In this document: in pieces, positions 14,639 through 24,118 of the stretch | How the letters are laid out: each line of letters starts with the position of its first letter | How positions within the stretch are numbered: position 1 is the stretch's first letter | Source of the DNA: JACVRW01 sp963825345 | GTDB lineage: Bacteria > Actinomycetota > Thermoleophilia > Solirubrobacterales > Thermoleophilaceae | Direction of reading: 5' to 3' | NCBI GenBank assembly: GCA_963825345.1 | Contig: CAWGSQ010000003.1 | Location: 62,001-126,000, forward strand | Length of the DNA stretch: 64,000 bases | Notes under the pieces: model-generated | Database searches by the model: none | What the model saw: only the letters and a program-made list of their open reading frames with translations | Told to the model about the DNA's origin: nothing | Program-made: the position numbers and the translations under genes

Positions 14639-16549
14639 CTAAGAGGAAGAAGGCCCAGTCCCTGACTCCGCCGGCTTGCGCCGCCCCCGCCCCCCGCGGC
14701 GGCCGCGCCGGCGGCGCCTGCTGTCCGGGGACGTGGTCGAGGCCGCGTCGCCGTCCGACGAACTCGCCACCACGCCCTCGGGTGGGTTGACGAGCGAGGC
14801 CTCCGCCGCGCTTCTGCCCACCTTCTCGATCCGCACCAGCGTCTTCTCCCCCACCAGCGTCGCCGCGCCCGACACCGAGACGACGTAGCCGTCCAGCTTC
14901 GCGACCGCGTCGTCCTCGTTGTACATGTGTGGCTCCTCGATGTGCACCAGGACCTCCTCGCCCTCGCGGAACGGGAGCGCGCGCTCCTCGACCTCTTCGG
15001 GCGTGCCTTCGAGCACGACCTCGAAGTGGTCGATCGGCAGCGCCTCGGTGCCCTCGAAGTGGAAGTGGCGGCCGGTCTCCTGCTCGATCTCGTGGATCGG
15101 GCCCTCGACCCCGTGGCTCCCCACCAGGATCGCCGCGACCTTCGGGTTCACCCGGATCAGGTAGGCCGGCGCCTTCGAGCCGTCGGCCACGAGGTCGCGC
15201 AGCGAGCGGTCGACCTCGATCGCCACCGTCTCCTCCGAGAGCACCACGCCCTCGCCCTCGCAGACGGGGCAGGGCTTGGTCATGATCTCGCGCACGCCGT
15301 CGGTCACGTTCTGGCGCGTCATCTCGACGAGCCCGAGCGGTGAGATCTCGACCACATAGGTCTTGGTGCGGTCTTCGTCGAGCGACTTCCGGAGCACCTT
15401 CAGCACCGCGTCCTTGTTGCGTCCGCGGGACATGTCGATGAAGTCGATGACGATGATCCCGCCGATGTCTCGCAGCCGCAGCTGCCTCACGACCTCGTCG
15501 GCCGCCTCGAGGTTCGTCCTCGTGATGGTGTCCTCGAGCTTGGCGCCCTTGCCCCGGCCGGTGAACGAGCCGGAGTTCACATCGATCACCGTCATCGCCT
15601 CGGCGTAGTCGATGATCAGATAGCCGCCGCTAGGCAGGTCCACCCGGCGCTTCAGCACCGACTGGATCGCGTCCTCGACGCCGTACTTCTCGAACAGCGG
15701 CTCGTCCTTGTCGTTGTAGGTCTCGAGCCGCTCGAGGAGCTCCGGCGCAGTCCGGTTGAAGAAGGACTCGAGCCGGTGGTGCTGGCCCGGGTCGTCCACG
15801 ATCGCCCTCTCGAACTCGCCAGAGAAGATGTCGCGGGCCACGCGCACCGACAGGTCGGCCTCCTGGAAGACCATCGCCGGCGCCTGCGTCTCCTTGCCAC
15901 GCTGCTGGAGCACGTCGTGCAGCTTGTGCAGGTACTTGATCTCGCGCTCGAAGTCCTCGCGCGTGGCGCCCTGCGCGGCGGTACGGACGATCACGCCGCC
16001 CTCGCCCATGTCGATCTTCCCCGCGGCGCGGCGAAGCCGGTCGCGCTCCTTGTCGTCGAGCCGGCGCGAGACGCCGACGCCCTCTCCCTGCGGCACGTAC
16101 ACGAGGTAGCGCCCCGCGATCGAGAGCTGCATCGACAGGCGCGGACCCTTGGTCTTCAGCGGGTCCTTGATCGCCTGAACCAGGATCTCCTGGCCGGGCT
16201 TGAGGAGCTCCGTGATGCGCTTGCCCTTGCCGCCTCCACGACCGCCGCGTCCCCGGCGCGCAACCTCCACGCCCGGGAAGACCACGTCGTCCGCATGGAG
16301 GAAGCCGTTCTTGTCGAGGCCGATATCGACGAACCCGGCCTCGAGACCGGGCAGGACGTTGTCGACCTTGCCCTTGTAGACGTTTCCGACGATCGACCGG
16401 TTGCCCTTGCGCTCGATGTAGAGCTCGGCAACGCGGAAGTCGTCCGGCTGCTTCTGCTGTCGCTTACCTGCGGAGGGGCTGCCCTCCGATTCCAGGATCG
16501 CGACTCTGGTTTCGCCTCGGTCCACCGAGACGAGCAACTGCTTTCTCAA
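14639..16549 (-). CDS. rne: ribonuclease E/G
   Basis: 636 residues. This endoribonuclease processes rRNA and starts mRNA decay. An S1-like RNA-binding region lies near the N-terminus (GNVYKGKVDNVLPGLEAGFVDIG). The catalytic domain carries VIDVNSGSFTGRGKG and IIVIDFIDMSRGRNKD with the Asp residues that bind Mg2+. The zinc-link CPVCEGEG follows. The C-terminus is a short Arg/Gly-rich tail (SRRRRRGRRGGRGRRK), not a long scaffold as in E. coli RNase E. It follows rodA by 21 nt. In related genomes rplU comes next, but here that gene is 5.6 kb away. Confidence 0.96.
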   Translation of the reverse strand: MRKQLLVSVDRGETRVAILESEGSPSAGKRQQKQPDDFRVAELYIERKGNRSIVGNVYKGKVDNVLPGLEAGFVDIGLDKNGFLHADDVVFPGVEVARRGRGGRGGGKGKRITELLKPGQEILVQAIKDPLKTKGPRLSMQLSIAGRYLVYVPQGEGVGVSRRLDDKERDRLRRAAGKIDMGEGGVIVRTAAQGATREDFEREIKYLHKLHDVLQQRGKETQAPAMVFQEADLSVRVARDIFSGEFERAIVDDPGQHHRLESFFNRTAPELLERLETYNDKDEPLFEKYGVEDAIQSVLKRRVDLPSGGYLIIDYAEAMTVIDVNSGSFTGRGKGAKLEDTITRTNLEAADEVVRQLRLRDIGGIIVIDFIDMSRGRNKDAVLKVLRKSLDEDRTKTYVVEISPLGLVEMTRQNVTDGVREIMTKPCPVCEGEGVVLSEETVAIEVDRSLRDLVADGSKAPAYLIRVNPKVAAILVGSHGVEGPIHEIEQETGRHFHFEGTEALPIDHFEVVLEGTPEEVEERALPFREGEEVLVHIEEPHMYNEDDAVAKLDGYVVSVSGAATLVGEKTLVRIEKVGRSAAEASLVNPPEGVVASSSDGDAASTTSPDSRRRRRGRRGGRGRRKPAESGTGPSSS

Positions 16550-16570
16550 GAAGAATTCCCTTCATAAAGG

Positions 16571-17740
16571 TCATAGGCGCTTCCCAGCGGCCGTTTCGCG
16601 CGCCTGCGCGTGTATCGACTGAAGTAGGCCTATTGCCATAAGTGTGGTGATTACCGACGATCCGCCATAGCTCATTAGTGGCAGGGGGATCCCGGTGATG
16701 GGCATGATCGAAATCGTCATGCCCACGTTCACGAAGACTTGGAACATCAGCATCGCGGTGATGCCGCCGGCGACTAGCGCGCCGTAAAAGTTCTTCGCCA
16801 TCGTAAGAGTACGCAGTGCGCGCCAAATAAGCAGCGCGAACAGCGAAAGCACCAGCGCGGCGCCCACGAACCCGAACTCCTCGCCGACCACCGAGAACAC
16901 GAAGTCCGTGTGGTGCTCGGGTAGGAAGTCGAGCTTGGTTTGCGTCGCCTGGTCGCCGCGGCCGGTCTTGCCTCCCGAGCCGATTGCCGTCAGCGATTGG
17001 TTGATCTGGTACGCCTCCTTCCCGCGGTTCTCACCGGGGTTGAGGAAGGCCGTGAGACGGTCCTTCTGGTACGGCTTGAGCACCTCGACTCCCACCGCGG
17101 GCGCCGCCACGAGCACGACGACGATCGCAATCGCCGCCAGCCCGCCGAGCGCGGCGAAGTGGGTCCAGGGAGTGCCTGCGATGAACAGAATCGCCCCGAG
17201 CACCGCCAGGTAGACCAGTCCCGAGCCGAGGTCCGGCTGTGCGACCACGAGCATGGCCGGAATCACCGCAAGCAGTGCCAGCCGGCTCGTTGTCTCGCGA
17301 TCGGTGAGCCGTCTGATGCGGTCGACCGTGAAGCCCGCGAGCGCCACGATCAGCAGCAGCTTGCCGAGCTCAGATGCCTGGAAGTTGAAGAACGGGAATT
17401 CGATCGCACGGCGTGAGCCGCGGGCCGAGAAGCCGAGCGCGTAGACGAGCAGGATCGAGCCGATCAGGAATGCGTAGATGCCGAGCTTCCACTCCCTCAG
17501 GCGCGAGTAGTCGAAGCGCGTAATCAGCAGCATCAGGACGAATCCCACCGCCGCGTAGCCGGCCTGCCGGTAGGCGAAGTAGTTCGGGTCACCCGGGATG
17601 TCGTCCTGGGTGGCCGTGGCGACGGTGTAGATGCTCGCCGCGATCAGGCCAATCGTGGCCACCAGCATCAGCGGGTCGATGCGCAGGAAGCGCCCGCCCG
17701 CGTCGCGGAAGTCCTTGACCGGTGTGGTGGTGGCCTGCAT
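16571..17740 (-). CDS. rodA: SEDS peptidoglycan polymerase RodA
   Basis: 389 residues with about ten membrane helices. RodA polymerises lipid II glycan strands together with a class B PBP in the elongation complex. Family blocks include ARGSRRAIEFPFFNFQASEL, AQPDLGSGLV, the extracellular loop with Asp and QINQSLTAIGSGG, and the C-terminal GIPLPLMSYGGSS. It starts 16 nt after mrdA, and the two together with mreBCD form the classic elongasome cluster. Confidence 0.96.
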   Translation of the reverse strand: MQATTTPVKDFRDAGGRFLRIDPLMLVATIGLIAASIYTVATATQDDIPGDPNYFAYRQAGYAAVGFVLMLLITRFDYSRLREWKLGIYAFLIGSILLVYALGFSARGSRRAIEFPFFNFQASELGKLLLIVALAGFTVDRIRRLTDRETTSRLALLAVIPAMLVVAQPDLGSGLVYLAVLGAILFIAGTPWTHFAALGGLAAIAIVVVLVAAPAVGVEVLKPYQKDRLTAFLNPGENRGKEAYQINQSLTAIGSGGKTGRGDQATQTKLDFLPEHHTDFVFSVVGEEFGFVGAALVLSLFALLIWRALRTLTMAKNFYGALVAGGITAMLMFQVFVNVGMTISIMPITGIPLPLMSYGGSSVITTLMAIGLLQSIHAQARETAAGKRL

Positions 17741-17756
17741 CAGAGGGAGGACACCA

Positions 17757-19619
17757 TCAGTCGGGTGCCCCGCCGCCCTGCACCACGCTGGTCTCGTGCA
17801 CGTCGAGGAGCTCGGCCAGGATTCGCCGCGTCATCGGCGCCGCAGTGTCAGCGCCGAAGCCGCCAGCCTCGTCTGTCACTGCCACGACGTACTTGGGGTT
17901 CGGATACGGAGCCAGCGCGACGTACCATGACTGGTCGGGCCTGCCGAGGTGCTCGGCGGTGCCGGTCTTTCCGGCAATTGGGATCGGGAATCCCTCGAAG
18001 ACCGGCGTCGAGGTTCCGCCCGGCCCGTTCGCGGCGCCGTTGAGCCCCTCGAGGATTGCGTCGCGATTGGCCTTCGAGATCTTCAGGCGGCGGGCCGTGG
18101 GCGCATCGAGCTGCTGGATCGCGCGCCCTGAGGCATCCTCGATCCGGAGGCCGAGCCGTGGCCGCAGCACGCGCCCACCGTTCGCGATCGCGGCGTAGGC
18201 CACCGCCATCTGGAGCGGATTGGCGAGCAGGTCGCCCTGGCCCACCGAGAGGTTGATGTTGTCGCCGACGGACCACGGACGGTCGGTGAGGCCCTGCTTG
18301 TACCAGCGGTCGCGCCACTGGGGCGTCGGCAGCCTGCCCGGCTCCTCTGCCGGGAGGTCGATGCCGGTCCTGCGGCCGATGCCGAGCTGGCGGCCCCACT
18401 TCTGAAGCGGCATGCCCTTCTCGTTCATGTACTGGCCGAGCTGGTAGAAGAAGACGTCGCTCGAGACCGTGAGCGCCTGGCGCAGCGCGAGCGCGCCGTG
18501 CACGGCGTTGCCGGCGTTCTTGAACTCCTGGGTGCCGACCCGCAGCACGCCGGGGTCGTTCAGCACCGTCTCGGGCGTGAGGTGACCGCTCTCGAGAGCT
18601 GCGGTGGCGGTGACGAGCTTGAACGTGGAGCCGGTGGGATAGCCGGCCTGGATCGCGCGGTTGAAGAGCGGCTTGCCGAGCGCCTCCGAGCTGAGGGCGT
18701 TGAGGCGCTTCTGGCTCAGCGGCTTGGTGAAGATGTTCGGGTCGAACGACGGCTGCGAGCCGAGTGCGAGCACCTCGCCGTTATCGACGTTCATGACGGC
18801 GAACGCCCCCCTGCCGGTGCCCCCCGCGAGCGTCTGCTGGGCCACGCGCTGGACATCGAGGTCGACCGACAGGCGCAGCTGGCGACCCTGCTTCGGCTCC
18901 CGGCGCTTGAGCGTGTCGGTGAGGTTGCCGTTTGCGTCCACCTCCACTCGCGCGGCGCCATTGATCCCTCGCAGGAAGCGGTCGTACTCCAACTCGATCC
19001 CCGCCTGGCCGACGCGGTCTCCCAACGCGACCCGGTTGTAGCGCTGGTCCTTCAGCTGCTTCTCGGTGACCTCGCCCACCTGACCGAACAGGTGCGCACC
19101 CACCGTCCCGTGCGGGTACTTGCGCAGGAACTCCCGCTCCGGCTCGACGCCGGGGAAGCGGCTCTGGCGCTCGAGGACGTAGGCCACGAGCTGCCAGGGC
19201 ACGTCCTGCTTGACCGTCGGCTTCGAGTACGGCAGCGCCTTCAGCTCACCCTCGACGCGCTTCTGGAGACGGCGCGGGTTCAGATTGAGCAGCCTTGCGA
19301 GTCGCCGGTAGACCTGGTGGCGCTCCGCGATGTTCTCCGGAAGCTTGTCCGGCGTGACCTTGATCGAGAGCGAGTTGCGATTCGCGACGAGCTCCTGCCC
19401 ATCGCGATCCACGATCTCGCCACGCGGCGCCTGCACCTTTATCTGGCGCACGCGGTTGTCGCGCGCGGCGGCGATGTAGCTGTCGCCGGAGAGCACCTGG
19501 AGGTACCAGAGGCGGAAGAAGATCAGCGCGAACATCACCAGCGCGACTCCGCCGATCACCGCCACCCGGAACGCCAGCTGCGGGGTCAGCGTCGGGCGCC
19601 GCTCGTTGTCGAGGTACAC
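17757..19619 (-). CDS. mrdA: penicillin-binding protein 2 (transpeptidase)
   Basis: 620 residues. This class B PBP cross-links peptidoglycan during cell elongation. One N-terminal membrane helix (AVIGGVALVMFALIFFRLWYL, ~20-40) is followed by the dimerisation domain. The transpeptidase motifs are complete: STFK at 331-334, SSD at 386-388 and KTG at 551-553. It starts 3 nt after mreD. Intact active-site motifs suggest a functional beta-lactam target. Confidence 0.97.
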   Translation of the reverse strand: MYLDNERRPTLTPQLAFRVAVIGGVALVMFALIFFRLWYLQVLSGDSYIAAARDNRVRQIKVQAPRGEIVDRDGQELVANRNSLSIKVTPDKLPENIAERHQVYRRLARLLNLNPRRLQKRVEGELKALPYSKPTVKQDVPWQLVAYVLERQSRFPGVEPEREFLRKYPHGTVGAHLFGQVGEVTEKQLKDQRYNRVALGDRVGQAGIELEYDRFLRGINGAARVEVDANGNLTDTLKRREPKQGRQLRLSVDLDVQRVAQQTLAGGTGRGAFAVMNVDNGEVLALGSQPSFDPNIFTKPLSQKRLNALSSEALGKPLFNRAIQAGYPTGSTFKLVTATAALESGHLTPETVLNDPGVLRVGTQEFKNAGNAVHGALALRQALTVSSDVFFYQLGQYMNEKGMPLQKWGRQLGIGRRTGIDLPAEEPGRLPTPQWRDRWYKQGLTDRPWSVGDNINLSVGQGDLLANPLQMAVAYAAIANGGRVLRPRLGLRIEDASGRAIQQLDAPTARRLKISKANRDAILEGLNGAANGPGGTSTPVFEGFPIPIAGKTGTAEHLGRPDQSWYVALAPYPNPKYVVAVTDEAGGFGADTAAPMTRRILAELLDVHETSVVQGGGAPD

Positions 19620-19622
19620 GCC

Positions 19623-20201
19623 CTAGACCTCCAGGCCTCTGAGGCCGAGCGGGCCGGTTTCGCGCGGGGGCTGGCGGCGTCGACGGCGCTCCAGCGGGTC
19701 GACCTTGAGAACGGGGCCGAGCAGCTTGCGCGCGGCGGTGAACACCGGCAGGGCGATCAGGGCATTGAGCAGGGTGGTCACGATGGCGTCGCGGATCACC
19801 AGCGGGCTCACGCTGGCGCCCACGTCGAGCATGAACGACACGGCGGCGAATGCGACCACGAAGCCGCCCGTGGCCGCCGCGCCGACCGCCATCGGCAGGA
19901 GCCCGTGGCTCGGATCGCGCAGCTCGCGGAAGCGGCCGACGCCGTAGCCGGTGGCGGTGAGCACGAGCGACGAGACGCCCATGGTGGCGCCGCTCGCGAG
20001 GTCGAGCAGAAAGCCGGCGGCGAAGCCGGTCGCGCACCCGGACACGGAGCCGCCGTAGTACGCCACGGCCGCGACCGCGAGCACCACGAGGTCGATGTGG
20101 CCACCGAGGATGCCGAGCTGGCTGAGGCCGGAGAGCTGGAGGATCACCGCGAGCAGCAGCAGCACCCCCACACGCAGGATCGCCCCGGGAGACAGGATCA
20201 C
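19623..20201 (-). CDS. mreD: rod shape-determining protein MreD
   Basis: 192 residues, with five or six hydrophobic helices in the first 165 residues and a basic, Arg-rich C-terminus. MreD is the membrane component linking MreC and RodA/PBP2. The sequence is weakly conserved as usual, and the assignment rests on topology and position between mreC and mrdA. The GTG start overlaps the mreC stop by 4 nt (GTGA). Confidence 0.9.
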   Translation of the reverse strand: MILSPGAILRVGVLLLLAVILQLSGLSQLGILGGHIDLVVLAVAAVAYYGGSVSGCATGFAAGFLLDLASGATMGVSSLVLTATGYGVGRFRELRDPSHGLLPMAVGAAATGGFVVAFAAVSFMLDVGASVSPLVIRDAIVTTLLNALIALPVFTAARKLLGPVLKVDPLERRRRRQPPRETGPLGLRGLEV

Positions 20202-21112
20202 GGCGTGATCACCCCGGCGGCCTGGGCGTTCGGCGGGCGCCGAGTGAGCACCTGGACGATGTCGATCGACTTGAGGTCGGCAAACGGCTCGAGGTGCACT
20301 CGCTGGTAGATCTCGACCTCGTCCAGGTTCACGTCCGTCACGCGCCCGATCGGGATGCCGCGCGGGAACAGCGACTGGCCCTTCTCGATTGTGAAGCCGG
20401 AGGTGGCGACCGTGGTGTTCTCCGTGACCCGGCCGCCCTCGACGAACTCCATGAGCAGGTCGCGCGGGTTGCCGACCGCCGGGCGCACGACGCCGGTGGC
20501 GCCCGAGGGCATCACCTGAGCGGCCACTCCGATCGACGCGTCGGTGATCAGCGTGACCTCGGCGGTGCCTCCGGTCACGCTCGTGACCTTGCCCGCCAGG
20601 CCGCCGACCTCGCCCTGGTCGGGGTCGGTTCCGGCAGCAATCACGGGCTGGTCGATCTTCACGCCGTCGCTCGAGCCCTTGTCGATCTTGATGCTCGAGT
20701 ACCAGACATTCGGCGAGCGGGCGATCACGCGCGCGGCCACCGGCTCAGTGCCGCGCGGGAACCCGTCCTCCTGATGGAGCCCGACGAGTCCCCTGAGCTG
20801 CGACGCGTCTCGCTGTGCGGTCTGCGACTCGGCGAGCGCGGTGCGAAGGCGCTCCACCTCCCGCTTGAGGTCCTTGTTCTGATCCTTCGCGTCGAAGGTG
20901 TCGCCCGCCCAGCCGAAGAGGTCGCGCACAGGCTTGAGCGCTCGGCTCGCCCCTGTCTCGATCGGGGCGAACGCTTCCTGCGCGCCGCGCTGGAGGGCGT
21001 GGAAGAAGCCGCCGCCCGACTCGCCGAAGTAGGCGGTCAGGATCGCGATCGAGAGGGCCACGAAGACGGCAAGCGCCGCCCGCCGCCTGCGGACCACCTT
21101 CCTGTCGTACAC
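20198..21112 (-). CDS. mreC: rod shape-determining protein MreC
   Basis: 304 residues from the GTG at 21112. This start is supported by GGAGGG about 9 nt upstream; the longer frame to 21319 overlaps mreB and is not MreC-like. One membrane helix (AALAVFVALSIAILTAYF) is followed by a coiled coil (DQNKDLKREVERLRTALAES) and the beta-rich domain ending VARVIARSPNVWYSSIKIDKG and later PVIAAGTDPDQGEVGGLAG. MreC links MreB to the periplasmic synthases. Confidence 0.95.
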   Translation of the reverse strand: MYDRKVVRRRRAALAVFVALSIAILTAYFGESGGGFFHALQRGAQEAFAPIETGASRALKPVRDLFGWAGDTFDAKDQNKDLKREVERLRTALAESQTAQRDASQLRGLVGLHQEDGFPRGTEPVAARVIARSPNVWYSSIKIDKGSSDGVKIDQPVIAAGTDPDQGEVGGLAGKVTSVTGGTAEVTLITDASIGVAAQVMPSGATGVVRPAVGNPRDLLMEFVEGGRVTENTTVATSGFTIEKGQSLFPRGIPIGRVTDVNLDEVEIYQRVHLEPFADLKSIDIVQVLTRRPPNAQAAGVITP

Positions 21113-21137
21113 GCCTAGCGCCCTCCGCGCGGCGGGG

Positions 21138-22184
<1,047 letters not shown>

Positions 22185-22204
22185 TCGCAGTCAGATCGGG
22201 AGAT

Positions 22205-22231
22205 TGCGGGCGCGCATCGGCCGCGCCCGCA
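22205..22231 (-). terminator. 10-bp hairpin between maf and mreB
   Basis: TGCGGGCGCG, loop CATCGGC, CGCGCCCGCA, a perfect 10-bp stem 20 nt before mreB. It may end ndk-maf transcripts or act in the mreB leader. A second small stem (GCAGTC/GACTGC, 22240-22256) lies next to it and overlaps a minus-strand TAGACT that could be the mreB -10. Confidence 0.55.
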
Positions 22232-22267
22232 GGCGTCCCGCAGTCTAGACGACTGCCAGGACCCCAA

Positions 22268-22819
22268 CTACGAGTGCAAGAGGCCCGGCAGCAGGCCCAG
22301 CAGGGCCGGGACCGGCAGTCCGACCACGTTGAAGTAGTCGCCCTCGATCCCCTCGACCAGCATCGCGCCGAGCTCCTGTATGGCATAGGCGCCGGCGCGA
22401 TCGCGCCACTCGCCACTTGCGAGATAGCGCTCGATGTCACTTTCGCCGAGGTCGCGGAAGCGCACCCGGGTCACGGCCACGTCCGTGCGCTCCTCGCCGC
22501 CCTCTCGAATCGCGATGCCGCCCATCACCTCGTGCCAGCGTCCGGACAGCTCGCGCAGCCAGGCCTCGGCCTCACTGGCGTCCGCCGGCTTCCCGTGAGC
22601 GCGGCCGTCCCAGACGACCATGCTGTCCACCGCCAGCACGAGCTCGCCCGGCACCGCACGGAGCTTGAGCAGGGCGTTCTGCACGACCAGGTCGCGTGGA
22701 TCGCCCTCGCTGAGCTCTTCGACATCGGGCGCCTCGACGGAGAAGTCCACGCCGAGCTGCTCCAGGATCGCCCGTCTGCGGGGCGAGCTGGAGGCGAGGA
22801 TCAGGTGCTCAGGCGCCAA
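22268..22819 (-). CDS. maf: Maf-family nucleotide pyrophosphatase
   Basis: 183 residues from a TTG start. Maf/YhdE proteins hydrolyse dTTP/UTP or modified nucleotides. The phosphate-binding N-terminus LILASSSPRRRAILEQLGV is followed by LVLAVDSMVVWDGRAHGKP with the catalytic Asp, and YAIQELGAMLVEGIEGDYFNVVGLP matches the C-terminal motif. It overlaps the ndk stop by 11 nt, a sign of translational coupling. Usual length is about 190-200. Confidence 0.93.
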   Translation of the reverse strand: MAPEHLILASSSPRRRAILEQLGVDFSVEAPDVEELSEGDPRDLVVQNALLKLRAVPGELVLAVDSMVVWDGRAHGKPADASEAEAWLRELSGRWHEVMGGIAIREGGEERTDVAVTRVRFRDLGESDIERYLASGEWRDRAGAYAIQELGAMLVEGIEGDYFNVVGLPVPALLGLLPGLLHS

Positions 22820-23219
22820 GCTCCGGGAAGAACAGGCCCGTCTCGCGCGCTGCCGACTCGGGCGAGTCCGAGCCGTGCACGAGGTTCGTCTGCACCTCGA
22901 GCCCGAAGTCGCCGCGGATCGAGCCGGGTGCGGCCTCGATCGGGTTGGTGGCGCCGATCACCTGGCGCGCCGCCTTGACGGCCTCGTGCCCCTCGAGCAC
23001 GAGCGCCACGAGCGGCCCGCCGGTGATGAAGTCCACGAGGTCGCCGAAGAAGGGGCGCTCGCTGTGCTCGGCGTAGTGCTGCTCCGCGAGGTCGCGCTCG
23101 ACGGTCATGTGCTTCATGGCGACGATCGTGAGGCCCTTGCGCTCGAAGCGGGCGATGATCTCACCGGTGAGCCCGCGCTCGAATGCGTCTGGCTTCACCA
23201 GGATCAGGGTCCGGTCCAT
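22809..23219 (-). CDS. ndk: nucleoside diphosphate kinase
   Basis: 136 residues, full length. Ndk transfers gamma-phosphate between nucleotides through a phosphohistidine. It starts MDRTLILVKPDAFERGL. The catalytic His is H115 in NLVHGSDSPESA, with the nearby TNPIEAAPGSIRGDFG loop. A clear Shine-Dalgarno (AAGGAG, 6 nt spacing) precedes the ATG, one of few in the window. Confidence 0.98.
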   Translation of the reverse strand: MDRTLILVKPDAFERGLTGEIIARFERKGLTIVAMKHMTVERDLAEQHYAEHSERPFFGDLVDFITGGPLVALVLEGHEAVKAARQVIGATNPIEAAPGSIRGDFGLEVQTNLVHGSDSPESAARETGLFFPELGA

Positions 23220-23269
23220 CTCAATCTCCTTATTGGTATTGCACTAGAGGTGCGCCCGGGCGAGCGGGC

Positions 23270-23896
23270 TCAGCCCGCGGACTGCGGGCGGTCACGGCTC
23301 GGGCGCACGGCGGGCCGCTCGGCTGTGCCTTCGGACTGCGCGCCCTGGCGACCGGACCCTGACGGCCGTGCCGCTGATGGCCGGGGTGGCACTGGGCCCC
23401 CAGCGGCCGCAGCCGCCCGGCGCGGACGCGGGCGGCGTCCCTCAGCCGGCTGGCCCACCTCGGCCTCGCAGTAGGGACAGATCTTCCAACGCGGGTCGAG
23501 CGGCTTGCCGCAGACGGTGCACGGCTCCTTGAGCCGCCGCAGGCAGCTCGGGCAGCGCAGGAACGACTTCTCCGTCTCGAAGCCGCAGTACTGGCAGTGC
23601 TGACTCTCGAGCTGGGAGAGCCGGACCTGCGCGGCAGCGATCTCGAGATCGCGCTCGCGGACGTCCTCGAGGTAAAGCGGCGGGCGCACGATCAGGTACA
23701 CGATCGTCCCGATGTATGGGAACAGCGAGGCCGCGGTAGCACACGCGACCAGCATCGGATCCGCAATCCGCTGGCGCGCGTCGCTCCAGGTCCAGTAGAC
23801 CAGCGCCAGCCAGATCACGACCAGGAACAAGAGGAGCAGGTTCACGGCCAGTGCCAGCCCGCTGTTTTCAATGCCGAACAAGGCAATCAGGCCCAT
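23270..23896 (-). CDS. membrane-anchored double zinc-ribbon protein
   Basis: 208 residues. Two membrane helices are visible, at about 12-38 (ALAVNLLLLFLVVIWLALVYWTW) and 47-68. Then comes a short coiled segment, and two zinc ribbons with CQYCGF/CPSCLRR and CTVCGKPL/CPYCEAEVG, eight cysteines as four CxxC. The last 60 residues are Pro/Arg/Ala-rich and disordered. Similar actinobacterial proteins are known only as zinc-ribbon hypotheticals. The start is supported by TACACT 8 nt upstream. Confidence 0.85.
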   Translation of the reverse strand: MGLIALFGIENSGLALAVNLLLLFLVVIWLALVYWTWSDARQRIADPMLVACATAASLFPYIGTIVYLIVRPPLYLEDVRERDLEIAAAQVRLSQLESQHCQYCGFETEKSFLRCPSCLRRLKEPCTVCGKPLDPRWKICPYCEAEVGQPAEGRRPRPRRAAAAAGGPVPPRPSAARPSGSGRQGAQSEGTAERPAVRPSRDRPQSAG

Positions 23897-23904
23897 TGGG
23901 CGCG

Positions 23905-23910
23905 AGTGTA
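23905..23910 (-). promoter_or_regulatory. candidate -10 of zinc-ribbon gene
   Basis: Minus-strand TACACT, 8 nt before the ATG. No Shine-Dalgarno. Confidence 0.4.
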
Positions 23911-23920
23911 TCGGCGCCGT

Positions 23921-24037
23921 CTACAGAAAGAGCCGACCGAGCGCGTATCCGATGCCGAAGAAGACCAAAATCACCGTGGCAACCACCACGGCCACCAGGC
24001 CGATCATCGCGCCGAAGCGTGGTCCGTCTCCGTCCAT
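23921..24037 (-). CDS. 38-residue single-pass membrane peptide
   Basis: ATG 24037 to TAG 23921. The product begins MDGDGPRFGAMIG, runs through one membrane helix (LVAVVVATVILVFFGIGYAL) and ends GRLFL. Third codon positions are mostly G or C, as in neighbouring genes. TAGGAT lies 7 nt before the ATG, the same start signature as many genes here, and a strong hairpin ends the gene in front. No function is known. It lies upstream of the zinc-ribbon protein on the same strand. Confidence 0.65.
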   Translation of the reverse strand: MDGDGPRFGAMIGLVAVVVATVILVFFGIGYALGRLFL

Positions 24038-24044
24038 CAACCGA

Positions 24045-24050
24045 ATCCTA
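24045..24050 (-). promoter_or_regulatory. candidate -10 of 38-residue membrane peptide
   Basis: Minus-strand TAGGAT, 7 nt before the ATG at 24037. A leaderless start is predicted. Confidence 0.4.
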
Positions 24051-24068
24051 CGTCCCGCGCCGCGGAAG

Positions 24069-24109
24069 CGCCGTCAGTTAATCCGCCTATGCCGGACTAA
24101 CTGACGGCG
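24069..24109 (-). terminator. 12-bp hairpin after HAD gene
   Basis: CGCCGTCAGTTA (24069-24080) pairs perfectly with TAACTGACGGCG (24098-24109). Inside the 17-nt loop, TCCG/CGGA adds four more pairs. It lies 9 nt past the HAD stop and before the small membrane peptide. No T-tract. Confidence 0.7.
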
Positions 24110-24118
24110 GACCACCCT

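Noticed and set aside
18498..20309. 603-codon open frame opposite mrdA and mreD
   Set aside because: Antisense shadow of two well-supported genes; no start signals or domains.
22809..22819. maf/ndk overlap as a frameshift
   Set aside because: Both proteins are complete; an 11-nt overlap is ordinary translational coupling.
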